A stretch of DNA of 5,124 nucleotides from DASZPL01 sp035550315 (GTDB lineage Bacteria; Actinomycetota; Actinomycetes; JAFAQI01): positions 1 to 5,124 of the forward strand of contig DASZPL010000079.1 in assembly GCA_035550315.1 (NCBI GenBank), read 5' to 3'. Below are positions 1 to 5,124 of the stretch, piece by piece (positions within the stretch are counted from its first letter, which is position 1; every line of letters begins with the position of its first letter). The position numbers and the translations under genes are program-made. Below the pieces are notes generated by a model. That model saw only the letters and a list, made by a program, of their open reading frames with translations. It was not told the origin of the DNA and made no database searches.

Positions 1-257
1 CCCACCACCTCGACCGGCACGCCGCTCGCGTCGATGCGTTGCTGCGCCAGGCGGACCCCGCCGCCCGACGGCTCGACCGCCAAGAGCCGGGATACGGTCG
101 CCGGCAGGAACGGCAGGTTGTGGCCGGTGCCGAACCCGATCTCCAGTACGTCGCCCGCCAGGTCCGCGCAGACTCGTTCGCGGATGCGCCGGGTCTGCTT
201 CGTGTTCATCACCACATTGATGACCCGCGGCAAGACACGATCGTCGTAGAACCCCAT
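1..257 (-). CDS. Class I SAM-dependent methyltransferase, N-terminal part (3' end outside window)
   Basis: The reading frame opens at an ATG whose first base is 257 and stays open for 85 codons to the window edge, so the C-terminal part is missing. The protein begins MGFYDDRVLPRVINVVMNTK. Residues 36-47 are DVLEIGFGTGHN, the glycine-rich motif I that holds S-adenosylmethionine in Rossmann-fold methyltransferases. LLAVEPS at 58-64 supplies the acidic residue (Glu62) that usually contacts the ribose hydroxyls. This N-terminus resembles the UbiE/Methyltransf_11 type common in actinobacteria. The methyl acceptor cannot be told from this part: substrate residues normally lie further toward the C-terminus. 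The gene is divergent from the oxidoreductase that starts at 330. There is no clear Shine-Dalgarno sequence before the ATG, but a TAGGTT hexamer lies eight bases upstream, so the message may be leaderless. The family assignment is secure; the specific function is unknown. Confidence 0.9.
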   Translation of the reverse strand, partial: MGFYDDRVLPRVINVVMNTKQTRRIRERVCADLAGDVLEIGFGTGHNLPFLPATVSRLLAVEPSGGGVRLAQQRIDASGVPVEVV

Positions 258-264
258 GATCGGC

Positions 265-270
265 AACCTA
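265..270 (-). promoter_or_regulatory. Possible -10 element for a leaderless methyltransferase transcript
   Basis: On the minus strand these bases read TAGGTT, which fits the actinobacterial -10 pattern TAnnnT. Only seven bases (258-264) separate it from the ATG at 257, so transcription starting the usual distance downstream would begin at or next to the start codon. This matches the absence of a Shine-Dalgarno sequence. No TTGAC-like -35 is visible at 17-18 bases spacing. The motif is short and could be chance. Confidence 0.3.
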
Positions 271-271
271 A

Positions 272-301
272 CCGGTCGTGGAGTGTGCCCGCCGTGACCG
301 G
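272..301. promoter_or_regulatory. Inverted repeat / hairpin in the divergent promoter region
   Basis: Two 10-base arms, CCGGTCGTGG at 272-281 and CCGTGACCGG at 292-301, face each other across a 10-base spacer (282-291). As DNA they are complementary at 8 of 10 positions, with six consecutive matches at the outer ends. As plus-strand RNA the two mismatches become G-U pairs, so all ten positions pair. The element lies within the 72-base gap between the methyltransferase and oxidoreductase genes, 28 bases before the oxidoreductase ATG. It could be an operator for a dimeric repressor acting on both genes, or a 5' leader hairpin in the oxidoreductase mRNA. The structure is visible in the sequence; its role is inferred. 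Confidence 0.4.
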
Positions 302-329
302 GAATGGCGCAGGCGACCATGGGAGCGCG

Positions 330-1940
330 ATGAGCGAGCAAGCGGCCGATGCGGTCGTCATCGGAGCCGGGCCGAACGGTTTGGTGGCCGCCAACCTGCT
401 TGCCGACGCCGGCTGGGACGTCGTCGTGCTGGAGGCGCAGCCGGAACCGGGCGGTGCCGTGCGCACGTCGCGGTGGCCCTCGCCCGACTATCTGGCCGAC
501 GACTGCAGCGCGTTCTACCCGCTCGCCGCGGCGTCGCCCGCGATCACCGGGCTCCACTTGGAAGACCACGGGCTGCACTGGCTGCGCACGCCCGCCGTGT
601 TGGCGCACCCGCTGCTCGATGGCCGCTGCGCGACACTGCACTCCGATCTTGAGTGCACCGTCGCGGAGCTCGACGAGTTCGGGGCGGGCGACGGCGCAGC
701 GTGGCGGCGGCTGTACGAGCTATGGGAGCGGGTCGGCGACGAACTGGTCGGCGCGCTGTTCACGCCGTTCCCACCTGTCCGGGCCGCCGCCCGGATCGCC
801 CGGCGGCTCGGTCCGGCCGGGCTGCTGCGGTTCGCCCGGTTTGCACTGCTACCGGTACGCCGGCTCGCCGAGGAGGAGTTCGCCGGTCCCGGTGCGCTGT
901 TGCTCGCCGGCTGCGCGCTGCATACCGACCTGATGCCCGAGTCGGCGGGGAGCGCGACGTTCGGCTGGCTGCTGGCGATGCTCGCTCAGCAGGTCGGCTT
1001 CCCGGTGCCCGAGGGCGGCGCCGCGCAACTCACCGCCGCGATGGTGCGACGGCTCGAGGCCCGCGGCGGACAGGTGCGGTGCAACAGCCGGGTGCAGCAG
1101 GTCGTCGTACGCCGGGGACGCGCGACCGGCGTGCGCACCACCGACGGCACCGAGGTGCGAGCCCACTACGCCGTGCTCGCCGACGTCGACGCGCCGCAGC
1201 TCTACGCCGACCTAGTCGGCTGGGACCACCTGCCCCCGCGGCTGCGCGACGACATGCGACGGTTCCACTGGGACTTCGCCACCTTCAAGGTCGACTTCGC
1301 GCTGCGCGGCAAGATGCCGTGGTCGGCCGAAGTCGCGTCGGCGGCCGGCACCGTCCACCTGGCCGCCGACCTCGACGAGATGACGGACTACACCGCGCAG
1401 CTCGCCACCGGCCGGATCCCCGCGCGACCGTTCCTGCTGGTTGGGCAGATGACAACGGCCGACCCGTCGCGGTCGCCCGTGGGCACCGAGTCGCTGTGGG
1501 CCTACACCCACGTGCCGCGCGAGGTGCGCGGCGATGCCGGAGGCGACTTGTCGGGTGACTGGAACGCCGATGCCGAGCGGTTCGCGGACCGGATCGAGGA
1601 GCAGCTGGAGCGGTTCGCGCCGGGGATGCGCGAGCAGATCAGCGACCGGCGGATCTCGACGCCGCTCGGCTTGCAAGCCCATGACGCGAACCTGGTCGGC
1701 GGCGCGATAAACGGCGGCACGACAGCGATCCACCAGCAGCTGGTGTTTCGCCCCGTCCCCGGGCTTGGCCGGCCGGAGACGCCGATCGCGGGCTTGTATC
1801 TCGCCTCGGCGTCGGCGCATCCGGGCGGCGCGGTGCACGGCGCGTGTGGCGCGAATGCGGCGCGGGCCGCGCTGGTCGGCCGCCGGATGCGCAGCGCGCG
1901 CGCTACCTCCTGGCTGACCAGGAAGGCGATCGGCGAGTAG
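330..1940 (+). CDS. FAD-dependent oxidoreductase, phytoene desaturase/PYROXD2-like family
   Basis: This 536-residue protein opens with a dinucleotide-binding Rossmann motif: VVIGAGPNGLVAANLLADAG spans residues 9-28 (GxGxxG at 12-17). Glu35 ends the second strand, and PGGAVRT at 40-46 follows. The C-terminus has the matching FAD-binding segment, GLYLASASAHPGGAVHGACG, at about 488-507. Both ends and the length fit COG1233 flavoproteins, which oxidise or isomerise polyenes and other hydrophobic substrates. The substrate is not predictable here because no carotenoid gene is nearby. I see no signal peptide. The frame is open back to base 39, but those 97 codons are antisense to the methyltransferase. 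The ATG at 330 starts directly at the conserved fold and has GGGAG at 321-325, four bases upstream, as a slightly close ribosome binding site. The gene is divergent from the methyltransferase and converges with the VOC gene 44 bases downstream. Confidence 0.9.
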   Translation: MSEQAADAVVIGAGPNGLVAANLLADAGWDVVVLEAQPEPGGAVRTSRWPSPDYLADDCSAFYPLAAASPAITGLHLEDHGLHWLRTPAVLAHPLLDGRCATLHSDLECTVAELDEFGAGDGAAWRRLYELWERVGDELVGALFTPFPPVRAAARIARRLGPAGLLRFARFALLPVRRLAEEEFAGPGALLLAGCALHTDLMPESAGSATFGWLLAMLAQQVGFPVPEGGAAQLTAAMVRRLEARGGQVRCNSRVQQVVVRRGRATGVRTTDGTEVRAHYAVLADVDAPQLYADLVGWDHLPPRLRDDMRRFHWDFATFKVDFALRGKMPWSAEVASAAGTVHLAADLDEMTDYTAQLATGRIPARPFLLVGQMTTADPSRSPVGTESLWAYTHVPREVRGDAGGDLSGDWNADAERFADRIEEQLERFAPGMREQISDRRISTPLGLQAHDANLVGGAINGGTTAIHQQLVFRPVPGLGRPETPIAGLYLASASAHPGGAVHGACGANAARAALVGRRMRSARATSWLTRKAIGE

Positions 1941-1948
1941 CCGGCTAC

Positions 1949-1983
1949 CGCGGTTGGGTCGGCAGCACGCACGGTCGGCCGCG
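1949..1983 (+). terminator. Weak hairpin after the oxidoreductase gene, possible terminator
   Basis: CGCGGTTGG at 1949-1957 can pair with TCGGCCGCG at 1975-1983 in plus-strand RNA. This gives nine pairs, three of them G-U, with a 17-base loop. It starts eight bases after the oxidoreductase stop and lies in the 44-base convergent gap. No T-tract follows, so it is not a classical intrinsic terminator. Actinobacterial hairpins without a U-tail have been proposed to terminate, but in DNA this GC-rich such a structure can easily arise by chance. Confidence 0.2.
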
Positions 1984-1984
1984 A

Positions 1985-2395
1985 CTAGCGCAACTGCTGG
2001 ATGCGGATCAGGTTTCCGGCTGGATCGCGGACCGCGCAGTCGCGGATGCCGTACGGCTGCTCCGTCGGCTCCTGCACGACATCAGCGTCGCTGGCCTGCA
2101 ACCGTTCGAAGGTGGCGTCCAAATCTTTGGTCGCGAGCAGCACCCGGGCGTAGGTGCCCTTGGCTATCATCTCGGTGATGGTGCGCCGCTCCTCGTCGGT
2201 GATGCCGGGGTCGACAGCCGGCGGCTCCAGGACGATGGACGTGCCGGGCTGGTCGGGTGGGCCGATTGTGATCCAGCGCATCGCGCCGGCGCCGACGTCG
2301 AGCCGCACCTCGAAGCCGAGCAGGTCGCGGTAGAACGCCAGCGAGGCGTCCGGATCGTCGTGCGGCAGGAAGCTGGAGTGAATGGTGACGTTCAT
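1985..2395 (-). CDS. VOC superfamily (glyoxalase/bleomycin-resistance-like) protein
   Basis: This complete 136-residue protein is the usual length for a single vicinal-oxygen-chelate protein with two beta-alpha-beta-beta-beta modules. Module one starts at TIHSSF (4-9), followed by the typical helix segment SLAFYRDLLGFEV (18-30) and the strand TSIVLEPP (52-59). Module two holds LLATKDLDATFERLQ (86-100) and ends in the family signature RDPAGNLIRIQQ (123-134). VOC proteins may be metal-dependent lyases, isomerases or dioxygenases, or drug-binding proteins. His6 and Glu57 sit near usual ligand positions, but the last ligand, normally Glu in the final strand, is Gln here, and no His is seen in the first strand of module two. 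A canonical four-ligand glyoxalase is therefore unlikely. The ATG is four bases after the stop of the AraC-type gene, so the two are probably co-transcribed and the regulator may control it. No Shine-Dalgarno sequence is evident. Substrate unknown. Confidence 0.9.
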   Translation of the reverse strand: MNVTIHSSFLPHDDPDASLAFYRDLLGFEVRLDVGAGAMRWITIGPPDQPGTSIVLEPPAVDPGITDEERRTITEMIAKGTYARVLLATKDLDATFERLQASDADVVQEPTEQPYGIRDCAVRDPAGNLIRIQQLR

Positions 2396-2399
2396 GGCG

Positions 2400-2846
2400 T
2401 CACGCTAGGTGCGGGTCGGGCAGCCGGGCTTCTCGATTCCTGATCGGTCTGGTCACCTGCTTCACCACGCAGGGCGGCATGCCGGCCGCGGTGCGCGTCG
2501 CGCGACGACGGTAGGTGCTCGGCGGCATGCCGGCCAGCTCGGTGAACCGCATGCTGAACGTGCCGAGTGACGTGCAGCCGACGGCGAAGCACACGTCGGT
2601 CACGCTCATGTCGCCGCGGCGCAGCAACGCCATCGCTCGCTCGATGCGACGCGTCATCAGATAGGAGTACGGCGACTCGCCGTACGCCCGGCGGAACTCG
2701 CGGCTGAGGTGACCCGCCGACATGTGTACGCCGCGCGCCAGCGCTTCGACATCGAGCGGTTGCGCGTACTCCCGGTCGATCCGATCGCGGACCTGGCGCA
2801 GCAACGCGAGGTCGCGCAGCTGCGCCGCCGCGGGTCGACTGGTCAC
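2400..2846 (-). CDS. Minimal AraC-family transcriptional regulator
   Basis: From the GTG at 2846 the product is 148 residues and consists almost entirely of the AraC/XylS DNA-binding domain. The first helix-turn-helix is about 31-56 (LDVEALARGVHMSAGHLSRE, then FRRAYG) and the linker helix about 57-78. The second helix-turn-helix is about 81-106 (SVTDVCFAVGCTSLGTFSMR), followed by the conserved GMPPSTYRR at 106-114. A basic tail of some 34 residues has no recognised domain. There is no N-terminal sensing domain, so it resembles SoxS/MarA in architecture and may be controlled by its own level. An in-frame ATG at 2897 would add 17 residues and overlap selB by 29 bases. I prefer the GTG because those extra codons have much lower G/C at third positions and the region before ARDL-type helix one is poorly conserved; neither start has a good ribosome binding site. 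The stop lies four bases before the VOC gene, its likely target. Confidence 0.85.
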   Translation of the reverse strand: MTSRPAAAQLRDLALLRQVRDRIDREYAQPLDVEALARGVHMSAGHLSREFRRAYGESPYSYLMTRRIERAMALLRRGDMSVTDVCFAVGCTSLGTFSMRFTELAGMPPSTYRRRATRTAAGMPPCVVKQVTRPIRNREARLPDPHLA

Positions 2847-2868
2847 GAACCGAATGGTGCCACGGCCG

Positions 2869-4653
2869 TCACCGATCCGAACCGCTGTTGATCCCATCGT
2901 TAAGCAGCTCGCGGCGGTCGTCGGGCAGCCGCCGGGTCCAGCCACGGCGGTCGAGCAGCTCGAGCAACGGCACGGCCACGCGGCGAGTCGTCGACAGCTG
3001 CTGCCGGGCCTCGCTGACCGAGAACGGTCGCGGAAGCGCGGCGAGCATGCGGACCGCCAACCGGTCGGCGTCGGGCGCGAGCACGATGCCGTCGGTCACC
3101 CGAAGCAAAGCGCCCGAGTGCGCCAGCGCCGCCAGCTCGCGACTTCCTAACCCGAGCTCGGCGAGGCGGGCCGTGTCCGGCGCGGCGAACGGCGCGTCGG
3201 CCAGGTCGGCGAGCAGCCGATCCGCTGCCTCGCGCACCGCCGGCGGCAACTCGGTGGCAGTCGCCGGTTGGATCCGGCCGTCGACCGCGGCGAGGCCCGC
3301 GGCTCGGCGCACCACCTCGACGAGCTGAAGGTCGGGCAGCCCGAGCCGTTGACGCGCCGCGTCGGCGGGCAGGCCGCCGTCGAGCCGGCGGTCGGCGGCC
3401 CACACGGCGACCTCGGCGACCAGCCGGTCGGCGAGCCGGGCGAGCTCGGCGTCGTCGACGTACCAGCCGCTCGCCACCGGTTCTGTCGTCGGCCGGAAGC
3501 CCATGGCCACCAGGTCGCGCTGGTGCACGATGCCGCGGCGGCGAATCTCCTCGCCGACGTCGCCCAGCGGCTCGACCGACGCAAGCTGCTCGGCGCGGGC
3601 GGCCGCCGCGCCGCGGCGGGTGAGCGCCGCGGGCCGGACGTCGAGCACGGTGATGCCGCCGATGATCCGGTGTGACGCCGGCTCGCGGAGCAGGCCGCGG
3701 TCGCCGGCGTGCAGCGGCAGCGGGCGCCGCAGCCGCAGCCGCAGCGCCGTCGGTCCGAGCAGCCGGATCCTGGTGTCGACGGCGGCGGAGCCGACGTGCA
3801 GCACGCAGCGAGCGGGCAGCCGGTCGTCGGCGATGACGGGTCGCAGCCGTACGTCGAGTTCGTCGGTCGTCGTCCAGGCACCCGGCCTGACCAGCGCATG
3901 ACCGCGCCGGATCGCCTCGTGCTCGACGCCGCGCAGGTTGACCGCGGCACGGCTGACGCCGCGCAGCTCGTCGTACGCAATGCCAGTGGACTGCAGCCCG
4001 CGAACGCGGACGGGACGGCCGCCCGGCTCGAGGTGCAGCTCGTCGCCGACGTGCAGCCGGCCGGCCGGCAGCGTGCCGGTGACGACGGTGCCGGCACCGC
4101 TGATCGAGAACGACCGGTCGACCCACAACCGCACCGGCGCCTCGTCGTCGGGCGCGGGCAGCGACCGGGCGAGATCGCGGAGCGCGGCGCGCAGTGCGTC
4201 GAGGCCAGCCCCGGTCACCGCCGACACCTCGACGCAGGGTGCGCCGGCCAGTGTGGTCTTGGCGAGTTCGGCGAGTGCTGCGGCCCGTGCCGGGGCCGGG
4301 TCGGCGAGGTCGCTGCGGCTGATGGCAAGTACGCCGTGACGGACCTCCAACGCGTCGAGCGCGGCGAGGTGCTCGGCGGACTGCGGCATCCAGCCACCGT
4401 CCGCCGCCACCACGAAGAGCACGGCCGGCACCGGCCCGACGCCGGCGAGCATGGTGGAGACGAACCGCTCGTGGCCGGGCACGTCGACGACCGCGAGCGT
4501 CTCGTCGTCGATGTCGGTCCAGGCGAACCCGAGGTCGAGGCTCAAGCCGCGACGGCGCTCCTCGGCGAGCCGATCCGGCTCCATGCCGGTCAGCGCGCGG
4601 ACCAGCGCCGACTTGCCGTGGTCGACGTGACCCGCGGTGGTGACGACCTGCAT
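2869..4653 (-). CDS. selB: Selenocysteine-specific translation elongation factor SelB
   Basis: SelB is the EF-Tu-like GTPase that carries selenocysteyl-tRNA(Sec) to the ribosome and recognises the SECIS hairpin beside a UGA codon. The 594-residue product begins MQVVTTAGHVDHGKS. G1 is GHVDHGKS (8-15), switch I is RGLSLDLGF (35-43), G3 is DVPGHE (57-62), G4 is SRSD (112-115) and G5 is SAVTG (144-148). Domain II starts near 173, with RSFSISGAGTVVTGT at 180-194, and domain III runs to about 350. The remaining part, about 370-594, is where the family's four winged-helix RNA-binding domains lie, ending with LLELLDRRGWTRRLPDDRREL. Length is close to that of E. coli SelB (614). Two motif residues are unusual: Ser38 replaces the common switch I Thr, and G4 reads SRSD instead of N/TKxD. 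The ATG overlaps the selA stop by one base (TGATG), so translation is probably coupled; there is no strong Shine-Dalgarno sequence. A long open frame upstream of this ATG is antiphase selA sequence. Confidence 0.97.
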   Translation of the reverse strand: MQVVTTAGHVDHGKSALVRALTGMEPDRLAEERRRGLSLDLGFAWTDIDDETLAVVDVPGHERFVSTMLAGVGPVPAVLFVVAADGGWMPQSAEHLAALDALEVRHGVLAISRSDLADPAPARAAALAELAKTTLAGAPCVEVSAVTGAGLDALRAALRDLARSLPAPDDEAPVRLWVDRSFSISGAGTVVTGTLPAGRLHVGDELHLEPGGRPVRVRGLQSTGIAYDELRGVSRAAVNLRGVEHEAIRRGHALVRPGAWTTTDELDVRLRPVIADDRLPARCVLHVGSAAVDTRIRLLGPTALRLRLRRPLPLHAGDRGLLREPASHRIIGGITVLDVRPAALTRRGAAAARAEQLASVEPLGDVGEEIRRRGIVHQRDLVAMGFRPTTEPVASGWYVDDAELARLADRLVAEVAVWAADRRLDGGLPADAARQRLGLPDLQLVEVVRRAAGLAAVDGRIQPATATELPPAVREAADRLLADLADAPFAAPDTARLAELGLGSRELAALAHSGALLRVTDGIVLAPDADRLAVRMLAALPRPFSVSEARQQLSTTRRVAVPLLELLDRRGWTRRLPDDRRELLNDGINSGSDR

Positions 4654-5124
4654 CAGCCGGTGGCAAGGGCGGCGAGCGCGGCGACGACCTCGGCGTCGGC
4701 GGCGACCGGCACGGTTCGCAGGTCGAGCAGGCAACGGCCGTGCTCGACCCGGCCGACGATCGGCGGTCGGCCGCGGCGCAGCCGCTCCGCCACTGCGACC
4801 GGCAGGCTGACCGCCGCACTCGGCAGCTCGACGCCCGGCGCCCCGCCGCCGCCAACCGCGGCCGCCGACGTGACGGCGAGCGCGTCCAGCCCGAGGTTCT
4901 TTGCGCGCTCGGCAAGCGACTCCGCCCGCTCGCGCAACTGGCCGACGTCGCACTCCAAAGCCTCGACGACCGGCGGCGTCGGGCCGCGCAACGTCGCTTC
5001 CAGCGCGGCGATCGTGAGCTTGTCGACGCGCATCGCGCGTGCCGCCGGATGTCGGCGCAACCGCTCGATCAGCTCCGCGCGGCCCAGCAACAGGCCGGCT
5101 TGCGGCCCGCCGAGCAGCTTGTCG
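4653..5124 (-). CDS. selA: L-seryl-tRNA(Sec) selenium transferase SelA, C-terminal part (5' end outside window)
   Basis: SelA is the pyridoxal-phosphate enzyme that converts seryl-tRNA(Sec) to selenocysteyl-tRNA(Sec) using selenophosphate. Only the last 156 residues are present. The visible part starts with DKLLGGPQAG, the family signature whose lysine forms the Schiff base with PLP (Lys295 in E. coli SelA), so the catalytic lysine is the second residue seen here. Next come GRAELIERLRRHP and ARAMRVDKLTIAALEATL, both typical of SelA. The final domain contains RRGRPPIVGRVEHGRCLLDLRTV and ends AALAALATG. The stop overlaps the selB ATG by one base, giving the standard selA-selB operon order. The assignment is firm because of both the signature and the partner gene. 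Confidence 0.96.
   Translation of the reverse strand, partial: DKLLGGPQAGLLLGRAELIERLRRHPAARAMRVDKLTIAALEATLRGPTPPVVEALECDVGQLRERAESLAERAKNLGLDALAVTSAAAVGGGGAPGVELPSAAVSLPVAVAERLRRGRPPIVGRVEHGRCLLDLRTVPVAADAEVVAALAALATG

Noticed and set aside
39..329. N-terminal extension of the oxidoreductase frame by 97 codons
   Set aside because: Most of it lies antisense to the methyltransferase, whose conserved SAM motif is read on the other strand. The extension has no recognisable domain, and the Rossmann fold begins just after the ATG at 330.
653..1558. A 301-codon plus-strand open frame inside the oxidoreductase gene
   Set aside because: Arg/Ala-rich low-complexity translation in a shifted frame over a well-conserved flavoprotein gene; a composition artefact.
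2835..2862. GGTTCGTGACC on the minus strand as a tRNA T-loop
   Set aside because: The T-loop pattern TTCRA is broken, and there is no acceptor or anticodon stem at suitable distances. The bases are accounted for by the selB-AraC junction.
2869..2871. TGA at the end of selB (and also at the ends of selA and the AraC-type gene) as a possible selenocysteine codon
   Set aside because: TGA is the commonest stop in high-GC actinobacteria. SelB already has its family's normal length and final winged helix, and I see no convincing SECIS-type hairpin just after it. The long open continuation is expected from base composition.
3726..3743. Three tandem copies of GCCGCA
   Set aside because: On the minus strand it encodes LRLRLR inside SelB domain III, followed by RPLPL, which fits the normal strand pattern of that domain. 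It is a codon-level coincidence rather than an independent repeat.
2900..4915. A 671-codon open frame on the minus strand, out of phase with selB and selA
   Set aside because: It is extremely rich in Arg, Ala, Pro and Gly with no family resemblance, as expected for a shifted frame in high-GC coding sequence. selB and selA explain the same bases.

Overview
The window is roughly 70% G+C, with strong G/C preference at third codon positions and almost no space between genes. Together with the protein families, this points to a high-GC actinobacterium (Actinomycetota); the genus cannot be resolved from the sequence. Protein-coding sequence covers nearly everything, the longest gap is 72 bases, and I see no mobile element, CRISPR array, tRNA or rRNA.

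Left part (1-1940): a class I SAM-dependent methyltransferase, of which only the N-terminal 85 codons are present, runs leftward out of the window. It is divergent from a complete rightward gene for a 536-residue FAD-dependent oxidoreductase of the phytoene desaturase/PYROXD2-like superfamily. The 72-base gap between them holds a 10-base-pair inverted repeat, which is the best unannotated regulatory candidate in the window, and a possible -10 element for a leaderless methyltransferase transcript.

Right part (1985-5124): four genes all point leftward with very tight spacing. In order of transcription they are selA (C-terminal 156 residues only, starting beside the PLP lysine), selB (complete, 594 residues), a minimal AraC-type regulator, and a VOC/glyoxalase-like protein. 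SelA converts seryl-tRNA(Sec) to selenocysteyl-tRNA(Sec), and SelB is the dedicated elongation factor that delivers it to UGA codons. The organism therefore very probably makes selenoproteins, although no selenoprotein gene, selD or selC lies in this window. The AraC and VOC genes look like their own two-gene module, four bases apart, placed directly behind selB. The last gene converges with the oxidoreductase across 44 bases.

No clearly new biological system is evident. The points worth checking are the intergenic hairpin/operator, the non-canonical G4 and switch I residues of SelB, the AraC-VOC module attached to the Sec operon, and the start-site architecture.
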